From: Phycisphaerales bacterium
GTDB taxonomy: Bacteria; Planctomycetota; Phycisphaerae; Phycisphaerales; UBA1924
DNA length: 64,000 nt
NCBI GenBank assembly: GCA_035627955.1
Contig: DASPKU010000007.1
Coordinates: 305,039 to 369,038, forward strand
Direction of reading: 5' to 3'
The translations under genes and the position numbers were made by a program. This document shows positions 41,637-51,463 of the stretch, one piece after another. The notes beneath the pieces were generated by a model, which was not told the origin of the DNA, searched no databases, and worked only from the letters and a program-made list of their open reading frames with translations. Position 1 is the first letter of the stretch, and each line of letters begins with the position of its first letter.

Positions 41637-43055
41637 TCAGCAGCTCCCCCCGCCGAGCACGTGGAAGAACGCTTCAATGTCCTGGTCGGTGGCGGTGTCG
41701 CCGTCGCCGTTGAAGTCGGCGGAGGCGCAGGCGGCGCAGCACGTCCCGCCGATGCAGGCGAAGAAGGCCTCGATGTCCTGGTCGGTGCCGATGTCGCCGT
41801 CGCCGTTGAAGTCGGCGTCAAGGTAGCAGGAAGGCGGGCCCTGCGATACCACGATGCTCGTGGTCGCGGGGTTGCCTGTGCGCGACAGCGTGAGCACGCG
41901 CCCACCGCCGATGCTGGGTGCGTTGAGGGCGCTGAAGGCCTGGGTGTCGTTCAACTCGTGGCGGAAGATGGGGATGACGTCGCCGGGGCGGAGGGCGTTG
42001 GCGTTGCGCACACGGAGGTTGAGGGGGCCGGTGATGTAGGTCCAGTTGTTCTGTCCGTAAGCGGGGACCAGCGCGGCCGCGGGCTCTGCCGCGCCGTCAA
42101 TCTCCACCGTCAGACCCTGCTTCAGCGCAATGAACCCCCGCGTGACAATCGCCGCCTGGTCCACGTCCAAGGTCGAGTGGAAGACGCCGCCGATGAGGAA
42201 GTCGGCACCGGCCCGTGCGGTCACCGGGCCTCGGTACGTGCTGGTCACCCTCCACACGCCGCCCTCGCCGACAACAACGGAGCTCGCCGCGTCGAGCTCG
42301 AGATTCGAGCCCTCGACCAGTCCACCGTCGGAAGCGGAGATGTTGACGCCGATCCCATCGGTGCCCGCGTAGAGGTTCAGACGTCCGCCATCGGTCACCT
42401 GAATCGTGCCCCCGATGGTGCCCCACCCTTCCTGCGACCGCACCACCGCACTTGGGCCCGTGACCAGCAGATTGGCGGCAGGGCCGATCTCCATGAACTC
42501 ACCGGTCAGGAGCCCGCTGGTGACCAGGCCGGTGCCGCGCAGGCGGGTCCAGCCGGGGTTGAAGGTGCCGCCGGAGATGACGAGCGTGGCCCCGACTTTG
42601 ATGTCCGCGCCGCTGTGCGTGGTGTAGAGAGAGCCACCGGTGGTGACCTCCATCCGACTGCCCGGTTCGATTTGGATCGTGTCGCCCGCGGACGCGACGT
42701 GGTAGAACCGGGCTCCTGACACCGTGAGCGATGCGGGCTGCCCCGGCTGCCCCACGGTCAAGCCGACGCCACCCTGCCCCGAGATGGAGCTGAGCACGCC
42801 GGGCCCCGTGAGCACGACGTTGCCGTTGCGGATGGAGACCAGCCCCACGTACCCGTCCTGCGGCACGTTGATGGTGTAGGTGCCCGGGAGGTCGAGCACG
42901 ACGTCGTCCTGCTGCGTTGGGACGCGCCCTGCATCCCAGTTCGCAGCGTCGGTCCAGCTCCCGCCCGAGGCGTTGATCCAGCGCAGCACGTCGGCCCCGG
43001 CGACCGACGCCCCGACACCGATCACCAGCCCGGCAACGACGGTCTTTGCGCGCAT
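41637..43055 (-). CDS. Secreted sheet-repeat protein with dockerin-like tag (paralogue 2)
   Basis: 472 residues from the ATG at 43055, which follows GGGAGC and starts the signal MRAKTVVAGLVIGVGASVAGA; an earlier in-frame Met lacks these. VLRWINASGGSWTDAANW and PGTYTINVPQDG match its neighbour at 40083, and the two tags are nearly identical (DFNGDGDIGTDQDIEAFF, CIGGTCCAAC, DFNGDGDTATDQDIEAFF, GGGSC), so the pair arose by tandem duplication or had its tags homogenised. The middle parts have diverged. The function is unknown. Confidence 0.85.
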   Translation of the reverse strand: MRAKTVVAGLVIGVGASVAGADVLRWINASGGSWTDAANWDAGRVPTQQDDVVLDLPGTYTINVPQDGYVGLVSIRNGNVVLTGPGVLSSISGQGGVGLTVGQPGQPASLTVSGARFYHVASAGDTIQIEPGSRMEVTTGGSLYTTHSGADIKVGATLVISGGTFNPGWTRLRGTGLVTSGLLTGEFMEIGPAANLLVTGPSAVVRSQEGWGTIGGTIQVTDGGRLNLYAGTDGIGVNISASDGGLVEGSNLELDAASSVVVGEGGVWRVTSTYRGPVTARAGADFLIGGVFHSTLDVDQAAIVTRGFIALKQGLTVEIDGAAEPAAALVPAYGQNNWTYITGPLNLRVRNANALRPGDVIPIFRHELNDTQAFSALNAPSIGGGRVLTLSRTGNPATTSIVVSQGPPSCYLDADFNGDGDIGTDQDIEAFFACIGGTCCAACASADFNGDGDTATDQDIEAFFHVLGGGSC

Positions 43056-43263
43056 GGAACAGCTCCCGAAGGTCCCCCATTGTGGCCCCTGCACGCGCTC
43101 ACGCAATGAAATCCATGGGCCTTTGCTGCCATCGGGTCGCGGATTTCTCGAACGGCACGCCGACGCGCCCGGGCGCTGGCGGGCGTGCTTAGCAGCCACC
43201 GTCTAAATCCCTTTCATCCACCCCGTCGTATCACTCCACGGCCCCTTAGCCGATAATCCAACC

Positions 43264-44856
<1,593 letters not shown>

Positions 44857-44868
44857 GTTGGTTGTGTC

Positions 44869-44897
44869 GTGCCACCGAGATGTCTTCATCTCGGTGC
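44869..44897. repeat. Element B hairpin after spoVR
   Basis: CACCGAGATG (44873-44882), TCTT loop, CATCTCGGTG (44887-44896), preceded by GTGC. It is identical in the stem to the copy at 40049 and again sits between the stops of convergent genes. Confidence 0.8.
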
Positions 44898-44905
44898 GGT
44901 GTTCG

Positions 44906-45397
44906 TCATCGCTCGACTAGAAGCTCCAGCATCCCCCGCCACTCTCCATACCGGTAGGGCACGTCGTGCTTCTCGTGGATGGCCCGCACCATCGCGAGCG
45001 TGCGTTCGCTGAGGTCCTGCTGCCAGTCCTGGGCGGTGGGATCGCAGAAGTAGACGCGGCAGCCGAGGGGGCGGATGGGGTGGACGGTGCAGCGTTCGTT
45101 CACCAGGAACGGGCAATCGCCGCGTATGCGTGCCATGGCGACGTCTTCGTCGCTATGCGCGTTCCTTCCGACCAGCCCCAGGCGCGACACGGTGTACGCG
45201 GCCTCTAGGCCTGTCACGTAGAGGCGGTGGCCGTGCTGTTCGAAGTGGCAGCAGCGGCCGGAGATGTCGCAGCGGGGGGCGCGGGCGTCGATCTGGTCGG
45301 CGATGAGGGTGTACACGGCCTCAAGCTCGGCGGCGATGGTTTTGTCGCGGGCGGCGGTGAGCCAGGCGTGGCGGAGTTGGTGGTGCTCGGGGTCCAT
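44906..45397 (-). CDS. YkgJ-family cysteine-cluster protein
   Basis: 163 residues from the ATG at 45397. The YkgJ pattern is clear: CDISGRCCHFE near residue 43, then CPFLVNERCTVHPIRPLGCR and a final CD pair. YkgJ proteins are thought to bind zinc or iron through these cysteines; the function is unproven. Residues in HSDEDVAMARIRG, between LGL and the second cluster, are encoded by an element B-like repeat (45128-45157), so a repeat has been accommodated in frame in a variable loop. No ribosome binding site is evident. Confidence 0.8.
   Translation of the reverse strand: MDPEHHQLRHAWLTAARDKTIAAELEAVYTLIADQIDARAPRCDISGRCCHFEQHGHRLYVTGLEAAYTVSRLGLVGRNAHSDEDVAMARIRGDCPFLVNERCTVHPIRPLGCRVYFCDPTAQDWQQDLSERTLAMVRAIHEKHDVPYRYGEWRGMLELLVER
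45128..45157. repeat. Element B-like hairpin inside the YkgJ gene
   Basis: GCGTGCCATGGCGACG TCTT CGTCGCTATG has the layout GTGCCA plus stem plus TCTT loop plus stem, with a different stem sequence from other copies. The 30 bases recur as an exact inverted copy at 45417-45446, just upstream of the gene start. Confidence 0.8.
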
Positions 45398-45416
45398 TGA
45401 AGGTCAGGGGATGATC

Positions 45417-45446
45417 CATAGCGACGAAGACGTCGCCATGGCACGC
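45417..45446. repeat. Inverted partner copy of the 45128 repeat
   Basis: Exact 30-base reverse complement of 45128-45157, located between the two YkgJ genes, followed by a partial third copy (CCATGGCACGC at about 45452-45462). Confidence 0.85.
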
Positions 45447-45465
45447 GGGCAGGCCATGGCACGCA

Positions 45466-45945
45466 TCAGATGTCGACCGCGTCGCGGAGCACGCGGACCT
45501 GCTGCACGGGGTACACGCGGCCTTTGTCCATGCCGGGGCAGGTGCGCTTGGCGCGTTCCCAGGCCCAGCGGCTGGTGAGATTGCTCTTCCAGAAGGGCCA
45601 CGTGCGGCACTGGGCGGGGCGGTCCTCGTACACGCCGCACACGGCCTTGCCGGGGATCTTGTCGCGGTCGAGGAAAACGCAGTCGAAGCCGTGCGTGGTC
45701 TCGCGCTCCTTGAGCGAGCGCCCGCGGATGGTGTCGTGGGTGTAGAGCTCGAGGAACTCGGGGAGGGTGATGTTGAGGCGGCGGGCGAGGGCCGCGGCCT
45801 CGGCGTCGGTGAAGAGGACGTAGCCCTCGGCGCCGGTGCAGCAGTTGCCGCAGAGGGTGCACTGGAAGGCGAGGCCTTCGCCATGGGCGAACCACTCGGC
45901 GCCGGGGCCGCCGGGTTGACCAGGTTGGAATGGCGAATCGCTCAC
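45466..45945 (-). CDS. YkgJ-family cysteine-cluster protein
   Basis: 159 residues from a GTG at 45945 that overlaps the stop of the glycosyltransferase gene by 4 nt (GTGA). It has FQCTLCGNCCTG near residue 30, FDCVFLD and AVCGVYEDRPAQCRTWPFW, the YkgJ metal-binding cysteines. The coupling with the GT1 gene suggests a common operon. It is a distant paralogue of the 44906 protein. The biochemical role is unknown. Confidence 0.82.
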   Translation of the reverse strand: MSDSPFQPGQPGGPGAEWFAHGEGLAFQCTLCGNCCTGAEGYVLFTDAEAAALARRLNITLPEFLELYTHDTIRGRSLKERETTHGFDCVFLDRDKIPGKAVCGVYEDRPAQCRTWPFWKSNLTSRWAWERAKRTCPGMDKGRVYPVQQVRVLRDAVDI

Positions 45946-47234
45946 GAGGCAGACGATAGAGCCGGGGTGGGTTGTGTGTTCGCGCTGCCCGCCAGCTTTT
46001 CGATGCAATCCGCGGCCACCGCGGCCCCGTCCTCGGTCTTGAGCCGGGCGGCGAGCACGGTGGCGTTGGCCCTGGCCGTGGGATTCTCCAGCACGCTCAT
46101 CACCGCGTCGGCGAGGCGGCGGGCGGTGAGGCGGCCGCGGATCACGGTCTCGGAGACGCCCAGGCGCTTGGCCCGCGCGGCGTTGTCGAACTGGTCGTGG
46201 GCGTGGGGGACGATGACGGTGGGCTTGCCGGCGCGGAGACCCTGGGCGGTGGTGCCGATGCCGCCGTGGTGCACGCTCGCGGCGACGCGCGGCATGACCT
46301 TCGAGAACGGGATGTAGGTGAACACGGCGACGCCCGGCGGCGGGTCCTTCACGGTCACGCCGGAGTTGCCCACCAGCAGCATGCCGCGCCGGCCCATGAG
46401 GCGGCAGGCGTCGCTGGCGATCTGGTAGAAGTCGCGGGCGACGTGCACGGCAGCGGTGCCCAGCGAGAAGAGCACGGGCTCCGGGCCGGCGGCGAGGAAG
46501 CGCTCGACGAGCTCGCCCGCGTGCTCCTGTTCGCCATGGCGGTCGTGCAGCGGGAAGCCGCAGATGACGCCCTGCTCGGGGTCGCCGTCGACGGGGCCGC
46601 GGAACTCGCGCGACCAGAGTCCGAGGTTCACGGTGCCGTTGCGGCAGGCGTCGCGCCAGCAGTCGTCGAGGGGCTTGAGGCCGTGCTCGCGGCGCAGGCG
46701 GTTGAAGGGCGGGCTCATCTGCATCTTGATGAGCGGGCGGAAGAGCTTGGTCATGGTCCAGCGGAACCACTTCGGCGGGTGCAGCGGGGACCACCACATG
46801 GGGCTGAAGGTGTCGGCGCGGCTCATCCACATCATGGGGGCGAGCACGGCGTTGGCGGTGGGGACGGCGCGCTTCTCGCACACCCACGCGGTGGCTATGC
46901 AGATGTGGTGGTGCATGACGGCGTCGGGGCGGTAGGCGTCCATGATGCCGGGCAGCTCGCGGAGCGTCTGCTCGGCGAAGGGCAGCATGAGCTCGTTCAC
47001 CACCACCTTCGCGGCCTTGCGCGGGTGCATGACGTCGGGCATGTCCTTGAGGTCGCGGAGGTCGAGGGCTTCGCCCAGCGGGATGAACTCGAGGCCGGCC
47101 TCTTCGACCTGGCCCTTGAAGTACGGGTTGCTGATGAGGGCGGCGCTGTGGCCGCGGGCGAGCAGGGCGCGGCCGACGCCGATGAACGGGTTGATGTCGC
47201 CGTGCGAGCCAATCGCAGTGATGAGCACACGCAT
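45942..47234 (-). CDS. GT1/MGT-family glycosyltransferase
   Basis: 430 residues with a GT-B fold of the UDP-glucuronosyl/glucosyltransferase type. MRVLITAIGSHGDINPFIGV is the glycine-rich N-terminus with the catalytic-type His; the nucleotide-binding motif SVHHGGIGTTAQGLRAGKP with PHAHDQFDNAARAKRLG is near residue 330. Members glycosylate lipids or small molecules, for example sterols, carotenoids or polyketides; the acceptor is not known here. The start is 9 bp after the DUF2089 stop, so it is probably co-transcribed with that regulator. Confidence 0.92.
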   Translation of the reverse strand: MRVLITAIGSHGDINPFIGVGRALLARGHSAALISNPYFKGQVEEAGLEFIPLGEALDLRDLKDMPDVMHPRKAAKVVVNELMLPFAEQTLRELPGIMDAYRPDAVMHHHICIATAWVCEKRAVPTANAVLAPMMWMSRADTFSPMWWSPLHPPKWFRWTMTKLFRPLIKMQMSPPFNRLRREHGLKPLDDCWRDACRNGTVNLGLWSREFRGPVDGDPEQGVICGFPLHDRHGEQEHAGELVERFLAAGPEPVLFSLGTAAVHVARDFYQIASDACRLMGRRGMLLVGNSGVTVKDPPPGVAVFTYIPFSKVMPRVAASVHHGGIGTTAQGLRAGKPTVIVPHAHDQFDNAARAKRLGVSETVIRGRLTARRLADAVMSVLENPTARANATVLAARLKTEDGAAVAADCIEKLAGSANTQPTPALSSAS

Positions 47235-47243
47235 CGGGCGATC

Positions 47244-47546
47244 CTATTGCTGGGCCGACTGGACCGCCGCGGCCCGGATGCGTTTGGCCTGCGCGAGCGT
47301 GAGCTCGCTCCTGTCCACCAGCTCGCCCAGCAGCTCGGTGAGGGGGTCGGGCCGGTGCCCGGCGCGGATGGCCTCCAGCCGCACGATGACCTTGTTGAGC
47401 CGCCCACGGACCGTGGGGTAGCTCACCTTGAAGTGCTCACCGACACCCTTGAGCGACCCGCCGTGCAGGACCAGCTGCATGACGAGCTCGAGGTCGTCGT
47501 CGGAGAGTCGGGTCAGCGGGTGTACTTTCGGTTTGTGCAACTCCAC
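47244..47546 (-). CDS. DUF2089-type helix-turn-helix protein
   Basis: 100 residues from a GTG at 47546. LSDDDLELVMQLVLHGGSLK is followed by GVGEHFKVSYPTVRGRLNKV, the DUF2089 helix-turn-helix pattern; the C-terminal part is helical with DPLTELLGELVDRSELTLAQ. The N-terminal zinc ribbon of some relatives is absent. The start codon lies inside 21-bp-spaced direct repeats (47525-47578), which suggests that it binds there. It probably regulates the downstream GT1 gene. No conventional Shine-Dalgarno is seen. Confidence 0.78.
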   Translation of the reverse strand: MELHKPKVHPLTRLSDDDLELVMQLVLHGGSLKGVGEHFKVSYPTVRGRLNKVIVRLEAIRAGHRPDPLTELLGELVDRSELTLAQAKRIRAAAVQSAQQ

Positions 47547-47590
47547 CTGCGGATTGTGAAAGGCCGCTTGCGGTTTGTCAAACCGCAGGT
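47525..47590 (-). promoter_or_regulatory. Three 21-bp-spaced direct repeats around the DUF2089 start
   Basis: CTTTCGGTTTGT (47525-47536), CCTGCGGATTGT (47546-47557) and CTTGCGGTTTGT (47567-47578) are spaced exactly 21 bp. Adjacent CAAACCGCAGG (47582-47590 region) makes an inverted pair with the last. The set fits an operator on one face of the helix, bound by a multimeric regulator, possibly the DUF2089 protein itself. Confidence 0.55.
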
Positions 47591-47597
47591 TTTGGTT

Positions 47598-49769
47598 TCA
47601 GCAGGGGTTGCCGCCCAAGACGCGGAAGAATGCCTCGATGTCCTGGTCGGTGCCGGTGTCGCCGTCGCGGTTGAAGTCGGCGTCGCCGGGGCCGGTGCCG
47701 CCAAGGGCGGCGAAGAAGGCCTCGATGTCCTGGTCGGTGCCCGTGTCGCCGTCGCAGTTGAAGTCGGCGGAGCCGCAGGCGTTCTGGTCAACGGGGCCGG
47801 CGACGACGAGGGCGAAGCCCTGCGGGCCGTCGTTCACGGCGGTGGCGATGACGCGGGCGGTCCAGCGGCCGACGGCGGGGGAGGTCACGTAGACCTGCTC
47901 GAGGTTGTTGAGGGCGTCGGCGGTGCCGCCGGCGACCGACGAGCCGTTGGCGAAAAAGTTGCCGCGGTAGACGTTGCCCTCGGGGTCGATGAGCTCAAGG
48001 TCGAGGTTGTTGACGGGAGCGGAGGCGGCGTTGGCAAGGGCGGGGGCGTCGTGGTAGGCGAGGGTGGCTTTGAGCACGCTCTCGCAGGGGCCGACGTGGA
48101 AGGTGATCTCGCTGGTCTGGCCGGTGGTGAGGGCGGCGGGGTTGGCATTGCGCACATCGCTGAGGAGCAGCTTGCGCTGGTCGGGGGCGAAGCCCAGGAC
48201 GTTGGCGATGGTCACGCGTCCCCAGCCTTCACGGTCGCTGGGGTACCCAGGGTTGCCGGTCATGTCCTGGGCGGAGTTGGCAACCACGGCTTTGATCAGC
48301 GCGCCGGAGGGCGTGAAGGCGTTGCCGGGCGTGGGCGTGCCGGTGGGGTAGTAGCCGCCCATGAAGTACTGGCGGGCGAGGGTCGCGGCGGCGGCGGCGG
48401 CGGGGCAGGCCATGGAGGTTCCGGTCTGCTGCGCGGTGCCACAGCCGGTGGTACCGGAGGAGGAGATGGCGCATCCGGGGGCGGTGATCTCGGGCTTGCG
48501 GCGGCCGTCGGCCGTGGGCGCCCAGCCGCCGACGCACACCTGCTGCTGAGCGCCGGCGCTGCCGGAGCCGGCGACGGCGAGGACGTTCTTGGCGTTCTCG
48601 GGGTTGCGGACGGTGGTGTTGCTGTTGGTGACCGCGAAGAAGATCAGGTTGTCGTCGAAGTCGTGCTGGAAGGAGTCGAGGCCGCGGCAGGCGGAGTCGT
48701 AGGCGGTGGAGACGCTGTCGCCCCAGCTGTTGCTGTGGATAGCGGCGCCTTGCGAGTAGTGGAGGCTGTGGCGCTGGATCTGGCTCTGCTCGTTGGGGCT
48801 GGGCCACTGGTTGAAGACGAGCTTGGCGCCGTAGGCGATGCCGCGGGTGTTGTCGAAGACGCCGTTGTCGCCGGCGAGGGTGCCGGCGATGTGCGTGCCG
48901 TGGGAGTCGGCGAACTGCGAGGCCGCGTTGTACGCGAGGATCTTGCGGTGGTTGGGGCCGATGGGGTTCACGGCGTCAAAGAACGAGCAGTGGCTGACGC
49001 CGATGCCGCCGTCGATCAGGCCGATGATCTGGCCCGCGCCGGTGACGCCGATGTTGTAGAGCGGGGTCTCGTTGGTGACGTTGGTCTGGACGATCCAGCG
49101 GGTTTCGGAGTTGCCGCCGCGGGGGGTGAACTCGGGCTGGTGCTCGGCGAACTGCACGCCGGGGAGGTCGGCGAGGCGGTGCACGTCGGCGGCGGGCATA
49201 ATGATGTTGAGGCAGGCGGTGCGGCCGACATGGTCGATGGAGACGACCTGGGTGTTGGGGAGCTTGATCAGCGCGTCGCGGACGGGGTCGGAGGGCTCGT
49301 CGTCGAAGAGCCAGACGTGCGCGGCGACGAGGCCGGCGTCGGCCATCTCGCGCCGGAGCGGGGTCTCGAAGGGGCGGCCGTGGGCGCCCGCGACGAGGGC
49401 GGCGTCGATCTTCCAGGCGCGCTGGTATTCGCCGGCCCAGAGAACAAAGCCCAGGGCGCGGAGCTGCGCGGGCGTGGTGTTGGAGAGGACGGCGATGAAG
49501 GCGTTGGTGGGCAGGTAAGAGCCGAGCTGAACGCCGGCATCCGTGAGTTGCTTCTCGCGGGCGGGGGTGAGGGGGCCGTCGAGGATGATGACGTGGCGGG
49601 CGGCGGAGAACTGTGCGCCGGAGAGGACGTCGAGGGCGGGGTTGAAGGCGTGGCCGCGGAGGTCAAGGCGGGGGGCGTTGGGATCGGCGTTGATGGCGGC
49701 GGTGCTGATGGCGGAGCCGGCGCAGAGCATCAGCGTTGCCAGCGCTGCTCCCAATGAGCGATATGCCAT
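47598..49769 (-). CDS. Secreted subtilase (S8) with C-terminal dockerin-like tag lacking internal Cys pairs
   Basis: 723 residues from the ATG at 49769 (GGGGAG upstream; signal AYRSLGAALATLMLCAGSAI). A propeptide-like domain is followed by the S8 triad: Asp in IIGLIDGGIG, His in DSHGTHIAGTLAG and Ser in GTSMACPAAAA. Then comes a beta-sandwich or PPC-like domain (SEITFHVGPCESVLKATLAY). The tag has DFNCDGDTGTDQDIEAFF and DFNRDGDTGTDQDIEAFF and ends in GGNPC, but the linker is AALGGTGPGDA, without the CC..C cluster of the other tags. It is probably an extracellular endopeptidase. Confidence 0.92.
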   Translation of the reverse strand: MAYRSLGAALATLMLCAGSAISTAAINADPNAPRLDLRGHAFNPALDVLSGAQFSAARHVIILDGPLTPAREKQLTDAGVQLGSYLPTNAFIAVLSNTTPAQLRALGFVLWAGEYQRAWKIDAALVAGAHGRPFETPLRREMADAGLVAAHVWLFDDEPSDPVRDALIKLPNTQVVSIDHVGRTACLNIIMPAADVHRLADLPGVQFAEHQPEFTPRGGNSETRWIVQTNVTNETPLYNIGVTGAGQIIGLIDGGIGVSHCSFFDAVNPIGPNHRKILAYNAASQFADSHGTHIAGTLAGDNGVFDNTRGIAYGAKLVFNQWPSPNEQSQIQRHSLHYSQGAAIHSNSWGDSVSTAYDSACRGLDSFQHDFDDNLIFFAVTNSNTTVRNPENAKNVLAVAGSGSAGAQQQVCVGGWAPTADGRRKPEITAPGCAISSSGTTGCGTAQQTGTSMACPAAAAAATLARQYFMGGYYPTGTPTPGNAFTPSGALIKAVVANSAQDMTGNPGYPSDREGWGRVTIANVLGFAPDQRKLLLSDVRNANPAALTTGQTSEITFHVGPCESVLKATLAYHDAPALANAASAPVNNLDLELIDPEGNVYRGNFFANGSSVAGGTADALNNLEQVYVTSPAVGRWTARVIATAVNDGPQGFALVVAGPVDQNACGSADFNCDGDTGTDQDIEAFFAALGGTGPGDADFNRDGDTGTDQDIEAFFRVLGGNPC

Positions 49770-49949
49770 CTCCAACTCCCCTGGTGGGCCGCTCGAACGA
49801 GGGGCCTGAATGAGTATCGGAAGGACTTGCGGCCGTTATGACGCCGGCCCGGAGGTATACGCAGGAGCGGGGCGCAGGGCTTCAACGGCGCGGGTTATGG
49901 GGCCGTGGAGGGGCAGATTGGGGCGTTCTGCGGCGGGTTGAGGAGGAGG

Positions 49950-51275
49950 TCAGGCCTGGATGGCGGCCTCGGGGGAGGGCAGGCCGAGGGCGGAGTCGGA
50001 GAGGGACTCCGCCGGAGCTTCGCGGGAGGGGGCGGGCTCGAGGGTGGTGGCGAAGGTGCCCTTCCAGCCGCTGTTGGGGACGCCCGCGGCGGCGAGCGCG
50101 AGGCGCATGCCGTCGACGGGGTCGGCGGTGCGGCGCCAGTCGGCGAGCACCTCGCGGGACGCGGCGCGGTAGCGGTCGAGGTTGCGGTCGTCGGTGGCTT
50201 CGAGCAGCGCGGCGGTGAGCTCGTCGAGGTTGCCCTTGTTGACCGTGCGGCCGTTGACGCCTTCCTTCACCAGCTCGTAGGCGGCGCCGACGACGTTGGT
50301 GGAGACGATGGCGAGACCCGCGGCCGCGGCCTCGTTGATGACCACGCCCCAGGGCTCGTAGTCGGAGGCGAGGGCGAAGACGTGGGAGGCGCGGTAGATG
50401 GCGGAGATCTCGGCCTGGTCGCCGATGAAGCCGGTGAAGATGACGCGTCCGCGGAGGTGCTCGGGGACGCGGTCCTTCAGGGCCTGCATGTTCGGGCCGC
50501 TGCCGACGACGACGAGCTCAAAGTCGGGGCGCTGCGCGCTGATGTTCGCGAAGGCGTCGATCACGAGGTCGACGCGCTTGACGTCGACGAGGCGGCAGCA
50601 GGTGACGATGCGCTTGAGGTGCGGGCGGAGGGCGTGGCGGCGGCATGCGGTGCGGGCCTGCTCGTCGGTGATCTGGTCGATGAGCGAGTAGTCGGGCTCG
50701 TAGGGGCTGATGAAGGTCTTCTCGCGCTTGGCGCCGTAGTTGGCGAAGTACTCGGCGCCGAGGCGGCCGCAGACCATGAAGCCAGAGACGGCGCGGACGA
50801 CCGAGGAGACGACGAGCTTCTTGATGACGGCCTTAGCGCCACGGGCGAGGTCGCCGCGGGAGTTGCTGTCGGCCACCATGTAGCAAGGGACCTTGTGCAG
50901 GCGGCACCAGGCGATGAGGCGGGCGCGGGTGGCGTCCTGATAGCCGCCGAGGAACACGGCCTTGACGTCGTTGGCCTTGAGCCAGGCGATGATCTCGCCG
51001 CCCTTCTGCCAGTCGCGCTTGAACCACTTGCGCTGGCCGATCTCGACGACGGGCTGGCCCTGGCCGAAGTAGACGGGGTTGATCTCGGCGTGGTGCTGCT
51101 TCTCCCAGGCCTGGTCGGCCTGGTCGTGGGTAAAGAGGGAGCAGAAGCGGACCCCGGGGACCTCGTCGACCAGGCGGCGGGTGAGGTGCAGGCGGTATGG
51201 GGTCTGGACGTTGAAGATGAGCGCGACCGTCGGGCGGGCGGTATCGGGGAGCACGGACTGGACGGTGGCGATCAT
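49950..51275 (-). CDS. GT4-family glycosyltransferase
   Basis: 441 residues from the ATG at 51275. It is a GT-B retaining glycosyltransferase: VALIFNVQTPYRLHLTRRLV at the N-terminus, then VTCCRLVDVKRVDLVIDAFA, ELVVVGSGPNMQALKDRV and the E-x7-E motif in YEPWGVVINEAAAAG. The tail after residue 400 is Ala/Pro/Ser-rich. It is about 40% alike over long stretches to the gene at 51464 by eye. Acceptor and donor are unknown; exopolysaccharide or envelope glycan synthesis is likely. Confidence 0.9.
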   Translation of the reverse strand: MIATVQSVLPDTARPTVALIFNVQTPYRLHLTRRLVDEVPGVRFCSLFTHDQADQAWEKQHHAEINPVYFGQGQPVVEIGQRKWFKRDWQKGGEIIAWLKANDVKAVFLGGYQDATRARLIAWCRLHKVPCYMVADSNSRGDLARGAKAVIKKLVVSSVVRAVSGFMVCGRLGAEYFANYGAKREKTFISPYEPDYSLIDQITDEQARTACRRHALRPHLKRIVTCCRLVDVKRVDLVIDAFANISAQRPDFELVVVGSGPNMQALKDRVPEHLRGRVIFTGFIGDQAEISAIYRASHVFALASDYEPWGVVINEAAAAGLAIVSTNVVGAAYELVKEGVNGRTVNKGNLDELTAALLEATDDRNLDRYRAASREVLADWRRTADPVDGMRLALAAAGVPNSGWKGTFATTLEPAPSREAPAESLSDSALGLPSPEAAIQA

Positions 51276-51463
51276 TTTGGGTGCTGTTTGGGTCAGGCGG
51301 CGCGGTGTGCGCCATCTGGAACATGCACCCGGGTTTTGCGGGCGGCCAGCGAAGTGGGAGATTGGTTGTAAGTCGTCTGGCTGGAGGTGGATGCGCGGCG
51401 TCTCTCGCGGCTCGCGGCAGCATCGGCCCACTCGGATGGGGGTGCACAGCAACCCGGCTCGGG

